From: Phoronis australis
Lineage: Eukaryota > Phoronida > Phoronidae
NCBI GenBank assembly: GCA_002633005.1
Contig: NMRA01000287.1
Span: 387,507-451,506 of the forward strand
DNA: 64,000 nucleotides
Reading direction: 5' to 3'
Position 1 is the stretch's first letter, and the number at the start of each line of letters is the position of its first letter. A program made the translations under genes and the position numbers. Positions 23,723 through 35,700 of this stretch are shown here, piece by piece. A model generated the notes under the pieces. The model searched no databases and had not been told where the DNA came from. It was given only the letters and a program-made list of their open reading frames with translations.

Positions 23723-26700
23723 TGTGTTTTCAGGTCCCACAAAATTCGCTGAAACGTTTCCTCCTATTCGCAATGTTTGGTACACTAGTGCGGCAACCTT
23801 GTCAATATGAGTGACATTTTTGGTGTTTTTGCCTTTTGAGCTTGTGTTTACCCAAAAATATTAGGACGACATTTTTATGAATATTTCAGACTTGGAGCAA
23901 ACACTTGCTGATGCGATTTTGGGATGATTAATATAATAAATATTCTATTGTCACACGCCTTAATACACAAGTTGCCCGTACTGGCGCGGCCATGATACAA
24001 TTTAGTGCCACCAGATGGGAGTCCTACCAATGATACAGTATATCTCGAAGTTGATCGTGCTCTCTTTTGTCGGAATGCAAATAAAATATACCGAGTCGCA
24101 ACCGTATAGAAAAGTTGATGGAAAGCGAAGATCTCACCTCATACACTGCTTTCACAAATAATCCATCATTTCGGTGTACATTCTTACCGTCCATCTCTCT
24201 TTCAGTCATGCAGTACACATTACCGTAAGATGAGCACTCTCTAGGGTATAGTTCCTTAAACTGAAGACTCACTGGAGATAAAAAAAATAATGCGATTATG
24301 TCTACGGGTTTGTATGCTCGTGTAATCTATGGCAAATTCTCGCAATGATTTGCGTTATATCGCGTGCTTCTTCCTTAATTGCTTTTCACCAGCAACTCTC
24401 TTGTTTTAGTTCACAGGCAGTACAAATCCTACTGACGTTTTCTACCAGACGTTCGTTATCCCACAGGTGGCGCGGTTTGTGCGGTTGCAGCCAATTGACT
24501 TCCATTATTCGAAGTCCATGATGATCGAAATATTTGGATTTGACACATCCAGTGAGTGCTGTCAATGAGAAGTTGACATTCCAGTGGAGTAGCTACCGTG
24601 GTACCATGTTTTATTATTGCAAAATAGTGTCATGTTATTCGGAAATTTTCAACAACTGTAAGAGGTTCATTGTTGCATACCAGTAATAGATTCCCCAAGG
24701 AGATGATTACGTGATCTTGGGTCCTGCCTCATGAAAGGTCTCGATTATTCCTGAAAACATTAGTAAATCTCGACATGAACGTGCAAAATCTTAGAATTTT
24801 GAGAGATAAATGAATGCAGAAAATTTCAACGTATATGAACCATTATCAGATCACCTCTGTAAAGTAAACCCCCTAGCCAAACAGGTGTTTACGTTACTAC
24901 AGCAGTCACACACTACAGTATTCTTGTTCCGGCTCCCAAACAATCAGCCGGCTTCTACGAACCCTAAATTACTGTCAGAATTATCACTGTATTGGCTTCC
25001 CTATTTCTAAATTGGACGATTTTTTTGTTTTCGTTCACATATTCAAAACGTCAAGAGAAACTTTAATTAAGTATTACGTGTAAATTGTTCTACTGTGCAA
25101 AGCCAATTCTTTGGAGTCGGACAACTTCTTAACGCCCTAAGTACCGTAAAAGCAACTTGAGACTGTGCACTGCACTAACCTGATGAAAAATTATTGGGAA
25201 CACTTCGAGTAATCAAGAGTTTTCCTAGGACAATTATGCATTAATTGAATATTTGTGCCACAGAATTGACCCTTTTGGAGAGAAAGGTGAATTTTACCGG
25301 AAAATTAGCCATTGAGTTGGGTTACGACTTGCCGTTCCAGTCGCAGGATTATTCACTCTCCGTGGTTTTTCAAACATCATCGGAGCGCACAGTGTTCCTG
25401 TCTAGACAAACTGCAGGTAAAGAAAACGTGTGACCTCATGCCGGGTAAAGTTCATGCGTATAATTTGCCTGTACATGTAAGCTACGGCCTCCCGTTCAGT
25501 AACACTAGGAACTCGCTAAAAAGCAAGACTTCGCGAGATTACGTAAGGTATTGCTGTGCATTTCAAACGAGAACACGTGACTTTGGCTAGGTTTTAGCTA
25601 GGTCATAGCGTAGGTCCTAACGTCTACTGAACGCCGGGTGGGTATCAAGTACATGTAGACTATACAGTATACCGTGGCTGTCCTATACGTGCAGAATACA
25701 GGACACGGGTGTCATTTGTACACATACTTAGGTCACGGTTGCCATTTAGATGTGAACTTTTGGTCAGGGTTGTAATTAAATTACAGCACACATCACGAAT
25801 TTATGTCCGATCGGTCGGAAATTGGTAGACGACCGGTCTACGACTTGTCGTCTAGCCGACCAGCAACCGACCAACAACGGTCGGCTAGGAGCCGTCTGCT
25901 GAGTCTCCTCTGGGGTCGGCACTTCGGTCGGCAAAGTGATCGCCTAGCGTAGCCGACCAGTTTGGATTAAGCATGTCCTTGGTCGGCAATTACCATTTTA
26001 TGACTTAGCGAGTGAAATTTGGCCAAACAAACATTTAACTGTTCGCTGTTCGTTCACCAGTGGCAACTAAGGTCTTGACATCGGTTTATCAATTTTTGTT
26101 GAACTAATGAAAGGAGGTAAAATCGAATCAACCTACAAATACGAAGTGCGTGACAATACACCAACCTAAAACTTTATTTTGAATTGATGACGGCGTGGTA
26201 AAATCAAACATATAAGTAGTATCGCGGAAGCATAATATCTAACTTTAGATATGACACTTTTTATAAAGTACATTATGCATAAAAACAAGCAAGAAATTTT
26301 CAAATTTTACAGTAAAAATGTATAAAAATCAGAATACAACGCTGGATGTTTTACGACCTCAAGTGTTTTCATGCCGCAGAATGCTCAACAAGCAGCACGC
26401 ATTTGCGCTCACCCGTTATTGCTCTTCATCATCACTTCATCACGCTGTATATTGCGCTTTACCACAGATAATTATTGTTTATTTCTGTATAATTTCTTAA
26501 TAAGTTGGTACAGCAATAGAACCCAAGTTTATTTCAGGAACAACATAAACAATGGTTGGAACGTAGAGCCGATATTAAGATCATGGGGGCCTGAAAACGG
26601 AAAAATGTTATCGGTTTATAGTGTAATCTATCATCCATCATCAATCTGAATTTGTTGTCACTTTCGGAGAAAAATTGTTTCGAAACTAGAGCCATCCTAT

Positions 26701-29700
26701 CTAGCCAGCTAGCTGTATGAAAACTATTGGCAAAATACAGCAAGGTGCCACTGCGTATTGAGCTCCGACAGACCTCGAAATTGCACAAAACCCGAATAAG
26801 TACGCTCGTCACCTCGTTGTGAAGCTTGTATCAACATGAGCTAAAGACCGGCTGGCGTGCATGCAAAATCTGGAACACAATTGACCTTCATCTTGCCTGT
26901 TACGGCGTTTAAGCGAAAGACATCCGCCGTCATTTTCTTGCGTAATTCTCTGCCTTTTTTAACAAAAGACGTATGTCGTCGTTTCGAAAAGAGTTCATTC
27001 GTGGCACGCGCCAAGTCCAGAACTTTTTCGACATCCCCATTACATGATGACATCATCTCAGCAAAATTTGTTCTAAAATTCGGTTTATTGATATCAAAAT
27101 TCGAAAAACATATAATGAAAAACCAATTCTGATCATTTGTTGTGCCGTTTACGCAACCTCGAGGGAGAACGTTTGATTGAAGAATCTGGGAAAAAGAAAC
27201 TGGCTAATAGGTGACGCAACATTTCATTGCTTCGAACTAAAAGTCGACGCAAAAGATCACACCACAACTTTACCAACAAAATAAATATAGAAAACCAATT
27301 TTTGCAACGCCTGTCAGTAATTTAAATTATTCTAGGAAGATTTATTTGGCCATTTTTACCCACAACAAGTTTATATTTAATTTTGCAAACAGCTTCGTAC
27401 CAAGCCTTCCTAGCCCTTATGAGTAACAACACAATACTTGGCGTTTTACGTATACTCCAAGGTGTAAAAATTTGAAAATATTATTTTTGGGTTACTTGCT
27501 AAATGTAATCCTAAAGAAAGTAGTCTGTGTTTTCATGTAGAGCGTAAAAATGATTAACCCAGTGATTCAAAAAGAGCACTCTCGCAAACGAAAACGCACA
27601 CGATCATCAGTTCTATTTCACAATATAAAAAACAACTTGTATACGTTTATTGCATGGATTCTAGTGATCACCAGGGCAAAACAAAACTCATAAGGGGGCG
27701 CGATTTCAAACCTTTGGCATGAATCAGTGTTATAAAAATGAATTTTGACCACCAGCAATGTAGACACAACAGTTACAGACACTGACTGCTTTTGTTAACG
27801 TCTTGTGGGAATGATAAAAATAATTGTTTCTACTATGATTGATAACAAGTTTTACTCTGATGAGGTATGATGCAATATGCATGCCTAATATGCAGATCGG
27901 CAGTTGCAAAAATATTTACTGGGTTTAATGAATCAGTTTGTTATGAACCACTGCAAAATTATGATTACTAATTGTACATTCGAAGCACACCTCATTAGAA
28001 TAAAAACATGCAGATGCTTGGTGATCATTGGAGTACCTCTATTACAGGCATGAATGAAGATACATAGCTGTTAAACCATAGAAGATAATAAGGCTTACAT
28101 AATATCACACTGAGCCATCTACTCCAGGAATGTGCAAAGGATACAATATTTCAAAAGAAGCTACAGCTACTCATTCTTCATAGTCATAACTACTCCTTTT
28201 TCATAGTATTACTAAATCACTAACACCAAATGTATGTTCTATCATTTTTTCGACATCGCAATCGTTTTACCAAAGATTCACGCACATACGCCGCGTAGAG
28301 ACCAATACCTCTTCCCCACGTATTTACTTCTTCTCGTTCACAACTGTTTTATTTTCATAATTTGTCAATATGTCGTTGACAGAAAATATTTATTTTTGGA
28401 AGCAATGAACGACCAACTGATAGGGGCCTACGTGTACATGTAACTAGCCCAGATTTTAACGTCACCGATACATGAAAACGGAATGCGCCGAAGCTAGAAC
28501 TGGATGTAGCCTCAACAGTGGTCATTCCGTGTTTCATGTCACCGTCTAAGTTCGTGGAATTCGTAACAATAGTATGATTTCGAAGTTAGAGTCATCGAAG
28601 TCCGTGGGTTGAGGGCATACTGGACCGTCAATTTCGCGTCTGTACTGCAAGGGTTAATTGTATGAAAATAAAATACTTTTCACGGTGTAAAAACTCACTC
28701 ACTATCCCATCACATACATGTAGGTGGGTGATAGGAGATCCGTAAATAACTTAAAAAACGCAAAAGATGCAGTGTGGCGTTACAAAAACAAAAATCGTGG
28801 GCGAAGACTGTCAAAAACAGCTGGGTTTACAAAATGACTACGCGTTGTATTGAGGAGGAAGCAGCCGATCTAATGCAACTTGTTAACGTCACGAGCCAAA
28901 TTAAAGATCAAATGTAAACAAAACTTTCACGTTTTTTTATCAAAAAAACTTGTATCATTGTCCATTATCCAAGGTTTACTATTACCGCTTGCCTTCAACT
29001 TTCGAATTAGTGTTGTTACACAACCGATGTGAACTCATGTAACGGAGACAGTAAAACTAGGTTAATTTATTTGACCCTTTGCTAAAACGAATACGCATCT
29101 ACACGCAAAGTGGTATCAGCCTGACAACCTATTGTGCGACTGGTACTCTAGCCTAAACATAGCAGCCGACAAGGTTGTCGGCTGATGGCCGGGTGCCTGA
29201 AGGGTCGGCTGAAGGGTCGGCTGAAGGGTCGGCTGGGGAGACGCCTTATGAGTCGGCACTGAGGCCGGCTGCCGGTCGGCTAATTTTTAGCTGACCGGTC
29301 GGCTAATTGGTCGACGGCCGGTCGTCGACCAATTTCCGACCGGTCGGACAGAAATTCGTGATGTGTGCTGTACATGTCGACAATAAGTCACATGTTTCAT
29401 TTACACACAGAGATCATGGATGTCATTTGCATGTGTATTATACTATATGGAGGACATTTACATGTACACTATAGGTCCTTAAGGTCATGTTACTTGTAAA
29501 CTATATGTCACATATATCATGTAAACGTAGACTATTTATCATGGATGTTGTTTCCATGTACATATTAGTTCATGTGTATCATTTTAAGTACACTGCACGC
29601 CATGGTGTCCTTGGCATGTGGATTGTTGGTCACATGTTTCATTTAGACGTGGATTGTGGGTGTCATTTGCATGTAGACTATACATGTAGGTCAACGGTAG

Positions 29701-32700
29701 GCCGGAGGTAATGAATATCATTTCCATGTACACTGTTTGACATCAAAGATTATAAACAACCGATTTACAACTCCAACATCTTCTTAAGTACTATCCTAGA
29801 AGAGACGCCACTCTCTTTAATTATCAATTTCAGTTCCCGGTTAATTTATTTTGACGACACAACGGCCGACCATGATTAGCAGATTTCATACTTGCCGAAA
29901 ATATATATTGTCAATCTGGCCAGGTTTAGCCAGGTAATAAAGACTCCAGGGCTTCTGTAAGAGCACATCTTCCGTCCATTGAAAGTACACGAAGTTGGCA
30001 GTCCATATACTGTAGTCTTTGATGCCATGGGTGTCTATTACATGTAACATATAGGTCGCATGTGTCATTTGCTCGTAGGCTATTTGTCATTTGGTAATTT
30101 ACTTGTACACTGCAGGTCATTTGTGTCTCTTAAATATGCACTATAGGTCTTGGATGTCATTTTCATGCAGGCGTTAGGCCACGGATGTCATTTACATCGT
30201 GACAGTGCTCGCCAGTGAGCCCCAGATTGAAAAAAAAAACGTTGTTATCGATCAATACCGATTCAGTTTTGCTCAATTCAGTCTGTTTTCCGCATTTTTA
30301 TTCGGCGTTTATATCGTAAGTTAACAGATGAATTTACAAAAAAACATATTGATTCTTTTAAAATGTTATCCTTTATGTTACATTCAATGTTTTGCAACAG
30401 CTGGAAGTTCTTTGACACTGTTGTCCAAGCAGTTTGGTCTTAATAACGGCAAGTTATACTACCACGCTGATGGGGTGGGACCGGTTGGTAAGTGCTATTT
30501 GTAATGTTATCGTTTGTTTGATGTGGTAAGGCTAAATTACATTGTGGAATTTACACGTCCAGACTAGTGCATGGCAAGCTCTTGGGTAAGATGAAATTCA
30601 TCTCTGTTTATTCGCGTTTGCGTTGTTGCTGGACAATTTGCACAAATAGAACAAAGTCATGAAAAGAATAATGAGAATGTTGCAAATGGACTTAGTACGA
30701 CGAGGCAATGCATATTAAATGTTGTTTCTGGTGTTTCTCATTTGAAGGAAGAAAAGGTATTGACCCATACACTGAGCAGATATCTGAACCCAACATGCAT
30801 GTAACATACATTCTAACATATTGCTGTCACAGTCTTTTCTATTTGCACGACGTTTCAGAGGGCCAGACTCCTGTCGCTGATGGATGTGAGCACCAAGCTG
30901 TTTTTACATTCCAAGCTGCCACTAGCAGGTAATGTTGGGTTTTGCCGATTTTGGAGGCGAAATAAAATCTGCTGTTTTATACCATTTACAGAATGTCCTG
31001 TGACATCTGTTAATTGTTTTACATCGAGATCCATGGTCAACGAAATTTGCCTTGTACATAAAAGTTCCTAAGCAAATTTTCTACCAGTGGCGTTTGTTTA
31101 CATCATATGACTACGTGGTTAGTGACCTGCCTCCGCCGGCACGTGGCGACTGGCTAATTATGCATTTGCACCTGCATGTGCATACGGTAAAACTGAGTAA
31201 TTAGCCATAAAGCGAATTTTTGCGTGAGCGAAAGAGATTGACTCAATCGTTACAAACGTGGTACATGTTAACTTGTTATTCTGCGCGTGCAAGCGCAGAA
31301 TACTGTTGTTCCTGAGTTTTCTTCAATTTTATTCTTAATGCTCTGCGCGTGCAAGCGCAGAGTTTTACTGTTCTACGTATATTATCTTCTTATTCTAATT
31401 ATTCTTATTCTTATTATTCTTATTCTTCTTCTTCCTTCCTTTTCATATTGTTATTACTCTTACATTCATTCATTTAGAACAAAGATATTCACTGTCATTG
31501 ATGAGATAGTAAAGGGATTTGTATTGATTATATTTTTGACCCAAAATGCACTAGGATGACCTGAAACGGGTCAAGGAGTGCATTTTGTCAAAATGCTTCT
31601 TCTACATCTTTTTTAGATAGACTCTTCGAATTTTGTTAACAAGTAGGCAATAGAGATCTGCATCCGAAATTTGTTTGGAATTCCAATCGGATGAAGGGAA
31701 CCGAGTTTCCGGCTCAAAGGTCATTAAGTGCAAAAGTGATTTTTGAGCTAGACCTTTCATAATCACGCATATGATCAACATTGATATTCAGTGACAAACT
31801 TTGGGCTCATTAGGTGCAAATATGGGGTCATTTGGTGTAGTTTTACGTTGATATTCTTACTTTTCAATCTTGCTCTTTCATAGCTGTCTTTCACACAAAG
31901 GATGCAACTTTTATGCAGTGTAGTGGACCTATACTTCACTATGGATGTGCATACACCACGCGCAGAGTTGTAAGTGCGCATACGCAATTGCATTCTAGTT
32001 CTTCTTCTTATTCTTCTTCCGACCAACTTTGAGACTCAATAACTCCAAATTGGGTGCAGCTACGTTCTTTAAATTCATCCTATCATATTTGACAGTACAT
32101 AAATTTTTATTCGTTATATAATCATATTCAATATTGCACCGGAAGAGGTCACTTGGCGCAAAGGTCATATAATTTTCAAAATGTTACTCCTTCTTTATTT
32201 TTTAAAAGCTATTCTTTTCAAATTCGGTACACAGGTATAAGTCAATAAGGCAAGTTAAAAAATACTTTTCTAAGTAATCGGGTCACCCAATCAGGTTAAA
32301 CAGGTCAAAGGTCATTAGATGCAAACTAAGATTTTGAGCTAGACACTTCAAATTCACAGGTCTGATTGGCATAGGTAATTCAATTCGGAATCCAAAGTTT
32401 CAGGTCATTTAGTGCAAACATGGGGTTATTAGTTGCATTTTTCTTCTGAAAATTTGACCTTTTCATTCACCAAGTATTTTGACCTGTCAACTGTTAGAGA
32501 AGTGTGATTCGCAGGATAAAACACAATTTTCATGGGCTTTGCAATTAATCTGCTCAAGACGCTCATAATGCAAAACTTATCTAACGTTCAAACTGTTATA
32601 TCTCACGTTTTTCAAGAAATTCTTTTGAATTTCAGCACACTGGGGTAAGTCAACATGCCAATTGAACACCCTACTTTACTACGGAATAGGCATAACCAAT

Positions 32701-35700
32701 CAGAAAAAAATAGATCAAAGGTCATTGAGTGCAAACTAAAATTTTGAGCTAGACACTTCAAATTCAAAAGTCTGATTGGTACGTTTAATTCAATTTGAAA
32801 TATGAAGTTTCACGTCATTTAGTCCAACCATGGGGTCATTAGGTGCATTTTTCTTCTGAAAATTTGCCATTTTCATTCATATTCTGATGGGTCAACCGTT
32901 AGACAACTGTGTTTCTCAGCATTGAATATACTTTTCACGGATTTTGCAATAGTTCTACTGAAAGGGCTTATAATGCACTGGATAGGGTCAATTAAGGCCA
33001 AGGGCATCTAGTTTTGAAAATTTTATTTCTTCTACATTTTTCAAGGAATTCTCTTCAATTCCAGCGCATGGGTGTAAACCTACATGCCGATGGAATACCC
33101 TACTTTACTAAGCAGTAAGGTCATCCAATCAGAGAAAATAGGTCAAAGATCATTGAGTGCAAACTAAAATTTTGAGCTAGACACTTCAAATTCACAAGTC
33201 TGATTGGTACGTCAATCCAATTTAAAATACGAAGTTTCAGGTCATTTAGTGCAACCATGGGGTCATTAGGTGCATTTTTCTTCTGAAAATTTGTCCTTTT
33301 CATTCACCAAGTATTCTGGTGTGTCAACTGTTAGGCAAATGTGATTCTCAGCATTCAACACACTTTTCACGGGCTTTGTAATGATTCTCCTAAAGACGCT
33401 TATAATGCACCGGATAGGGTCAAGTAGAGCAAATGTCATCTAACGCTCAGAATGTTATATCCCCTACATTTTTCAAGAAATTCCTTTCAAGTTCAGCTCA
33501 CTGGTGTAAGTCATCATGCCAATCGAACGTCCTACTTTACTATGCCATAGGCCTTACCAATCAGAAAAATAGGTCGAAGGTCATAGAGTGCAAACTAAAA
33601 TTTTGAGATAGAGACTTCAAAATTACATATCTGTTTACTAAATATGATTGAATTTGAATTCTAAATTATCAGGTCATTTGGTGCAGCCATGGGGTCATTA
33701 GGTGCATTTTTCTTTCGAAAGTTTGACCAATTCATTCATGTTGTATTCTAAAGTGCTTAAGGTAAAACATCTGTGATTCTCAGCATTGACCACACTTTTA
33801 ATCGAGTATACAATTATTCCCTCATCCGGGCTCAAAATGCACCGAAAGCGGTCAATTAGTGGAAAGGTCATTAAAATATGAACATGTTACTCTTCCTACA
33901 ATTTTAAAGAATTCCTTTTCAAATTGGTTAACGGGTTGCTGGCAGTAACTTCCCATAACAATTCGTTAAAAACACACGCGCAGAGTCCATTATTGTCACG
34001 CCGTGACAATAATCTTTCTAGTTCCTCCTTAACATACACGAGTACATTGTTTCGGCCAACCTCTTGCCAATAGCCTTCATAGTGAACCCTGCAATGCCGA
34101 TTACTGTAAATTTTTTTTATTGAAATATATTAAATATGAACAGGAGAGCAAAATTAGCTTCGTTGCACTTAGTGCAACTTTGTGCATTTTTTGCAATTCA
34201 AGATGGCAAATTCCGCCAATTTGAATTTCGAGCAACTTTCGTTTTTTCAACTTGATGACTAACAGGGTCATGTAATACACAGTTTATACGATTTTCTGTG
34301 ATGGAGCGTCCATTTCTGGTGTTATTTTATTAATACGGGGTCATTTTCATGGTCAAATTAGAGTTCAAAGGTCAAAACTGCCTAGCAGCCTTCTGGCATT
34401 TAGTTTTTTATCTCAATATTTTTCTTTTTATCGTTAACATCTCCAAAAGATATTTTCAAAATGCTCACGTATACATACCTGTACTATAGTGTGCCAAACA
34501 TTTTGTTTACAGGTTTCATAAGGGTTGTATTGGCATAATAGAGAAAACATGGCATAGACATGCTCATACGCTCAGCAGTCCAATGCTGGTGCATCTAGTA
34601 TGGTTACTGCCCATTACTTCAAAAAACACTACTCCGAAAAACCTCTATTCCGAAAAGAAAACGCTACTCTGAAGAAGCCCACGACTCATCCAAACATGAA
34701 CGCATTTGTTTCAATTTATAACGCTGATACATGCGCGCACCCAGTCTAAAATATGGGGGCTAAAATTTTTGGCAATGTGGACCTTTTACAAACAAAAACA
34801 TGGAACTAAAAAAGGAATATAATGTTCAGGGCTATGAATTGTGTATTCGCGCTTTTTTAGTGGATTTCTGTGTCGTTGCTCGGACATTTTGCTGTTTTGA
34901 GACGGACGTTTATGCACACTTCGAGCCCTCCCGAGCCCCCGCCCCTCTCGGGTGCGCGCATGTAATATGATGAATTTTATCTCGATCAAGCAAACTTCAA
35001 AGAAGATAGGATACAAGAGTTGTTAATTACAAAGACAGTAATAATGGCAGGAGTAAGTCATTGGACTTCATTATCTATATTTATTTTTTTAAGTATTTTG
35101 TTAGTAAGTAACAAATTAATGACCATTCGTGAAATTTTTTAAAAAAATAGGAAGATAGAGTAAAAAATCGTAGTGGCAGTGTTTTTTCGGAGTAGTTGAC
35201 CTTCGGAGTAGCTGTTTTTTTCGGAGTGGTGACATGGGCCTTCGGAGTATTAGCCTGTTACACTCCAGTAGTCAACAGAAAGGCTAGAACCGATGCTCTG
35301 TAGGTATACAATCTAATCACAGCGATATATTGTTATTCAATGTCTACTCAAATGGGGCCAAGTCTTATGAAGAGAGGATGGTTCACCAAAAGATGGTCCT
35401 TCAGCAATCCTTACTCAAGGAGATGTTAACGTATTTCTTCGTAGCAGGTCACCACAATTGTGATACCTGCGCTGATGTAGCAGTTTTCAAAATAAACCAA
35501 CCTCGGAAATTCTTTTCGACTACAATACGATAGCGCTTCCATGTATGTTGTCTTAATTTTCAAAATTTGCACGTAACTCCATTCATAAATGAACAATGAA
35601 CGGCTAGGCGCACTAACGTCAACCTAAACTACGACAAAAGTTCTACATATGTGCGATACGTTTCTGACTAAGGTGCCAAACATTTCTGGCAAGAAGTTTA

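Larger units (their letters stand above)
17932..24139. other. Intron 5, retroelement-free part
   Basis: No gene is recognised. It holds a 17-bp perfect hairpin (18879-18920), two diverged direct copies of a dispersed repeat (about 18655-18775 and 19600-19715), a stretch with internal repeats of a CCCACRTGAAGATGA motif (20140-20260), a G/C-rich inverted-repeat element (22735-22885) and a (GT)n microsatellite (23655-23720). Confidence 0.5.
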
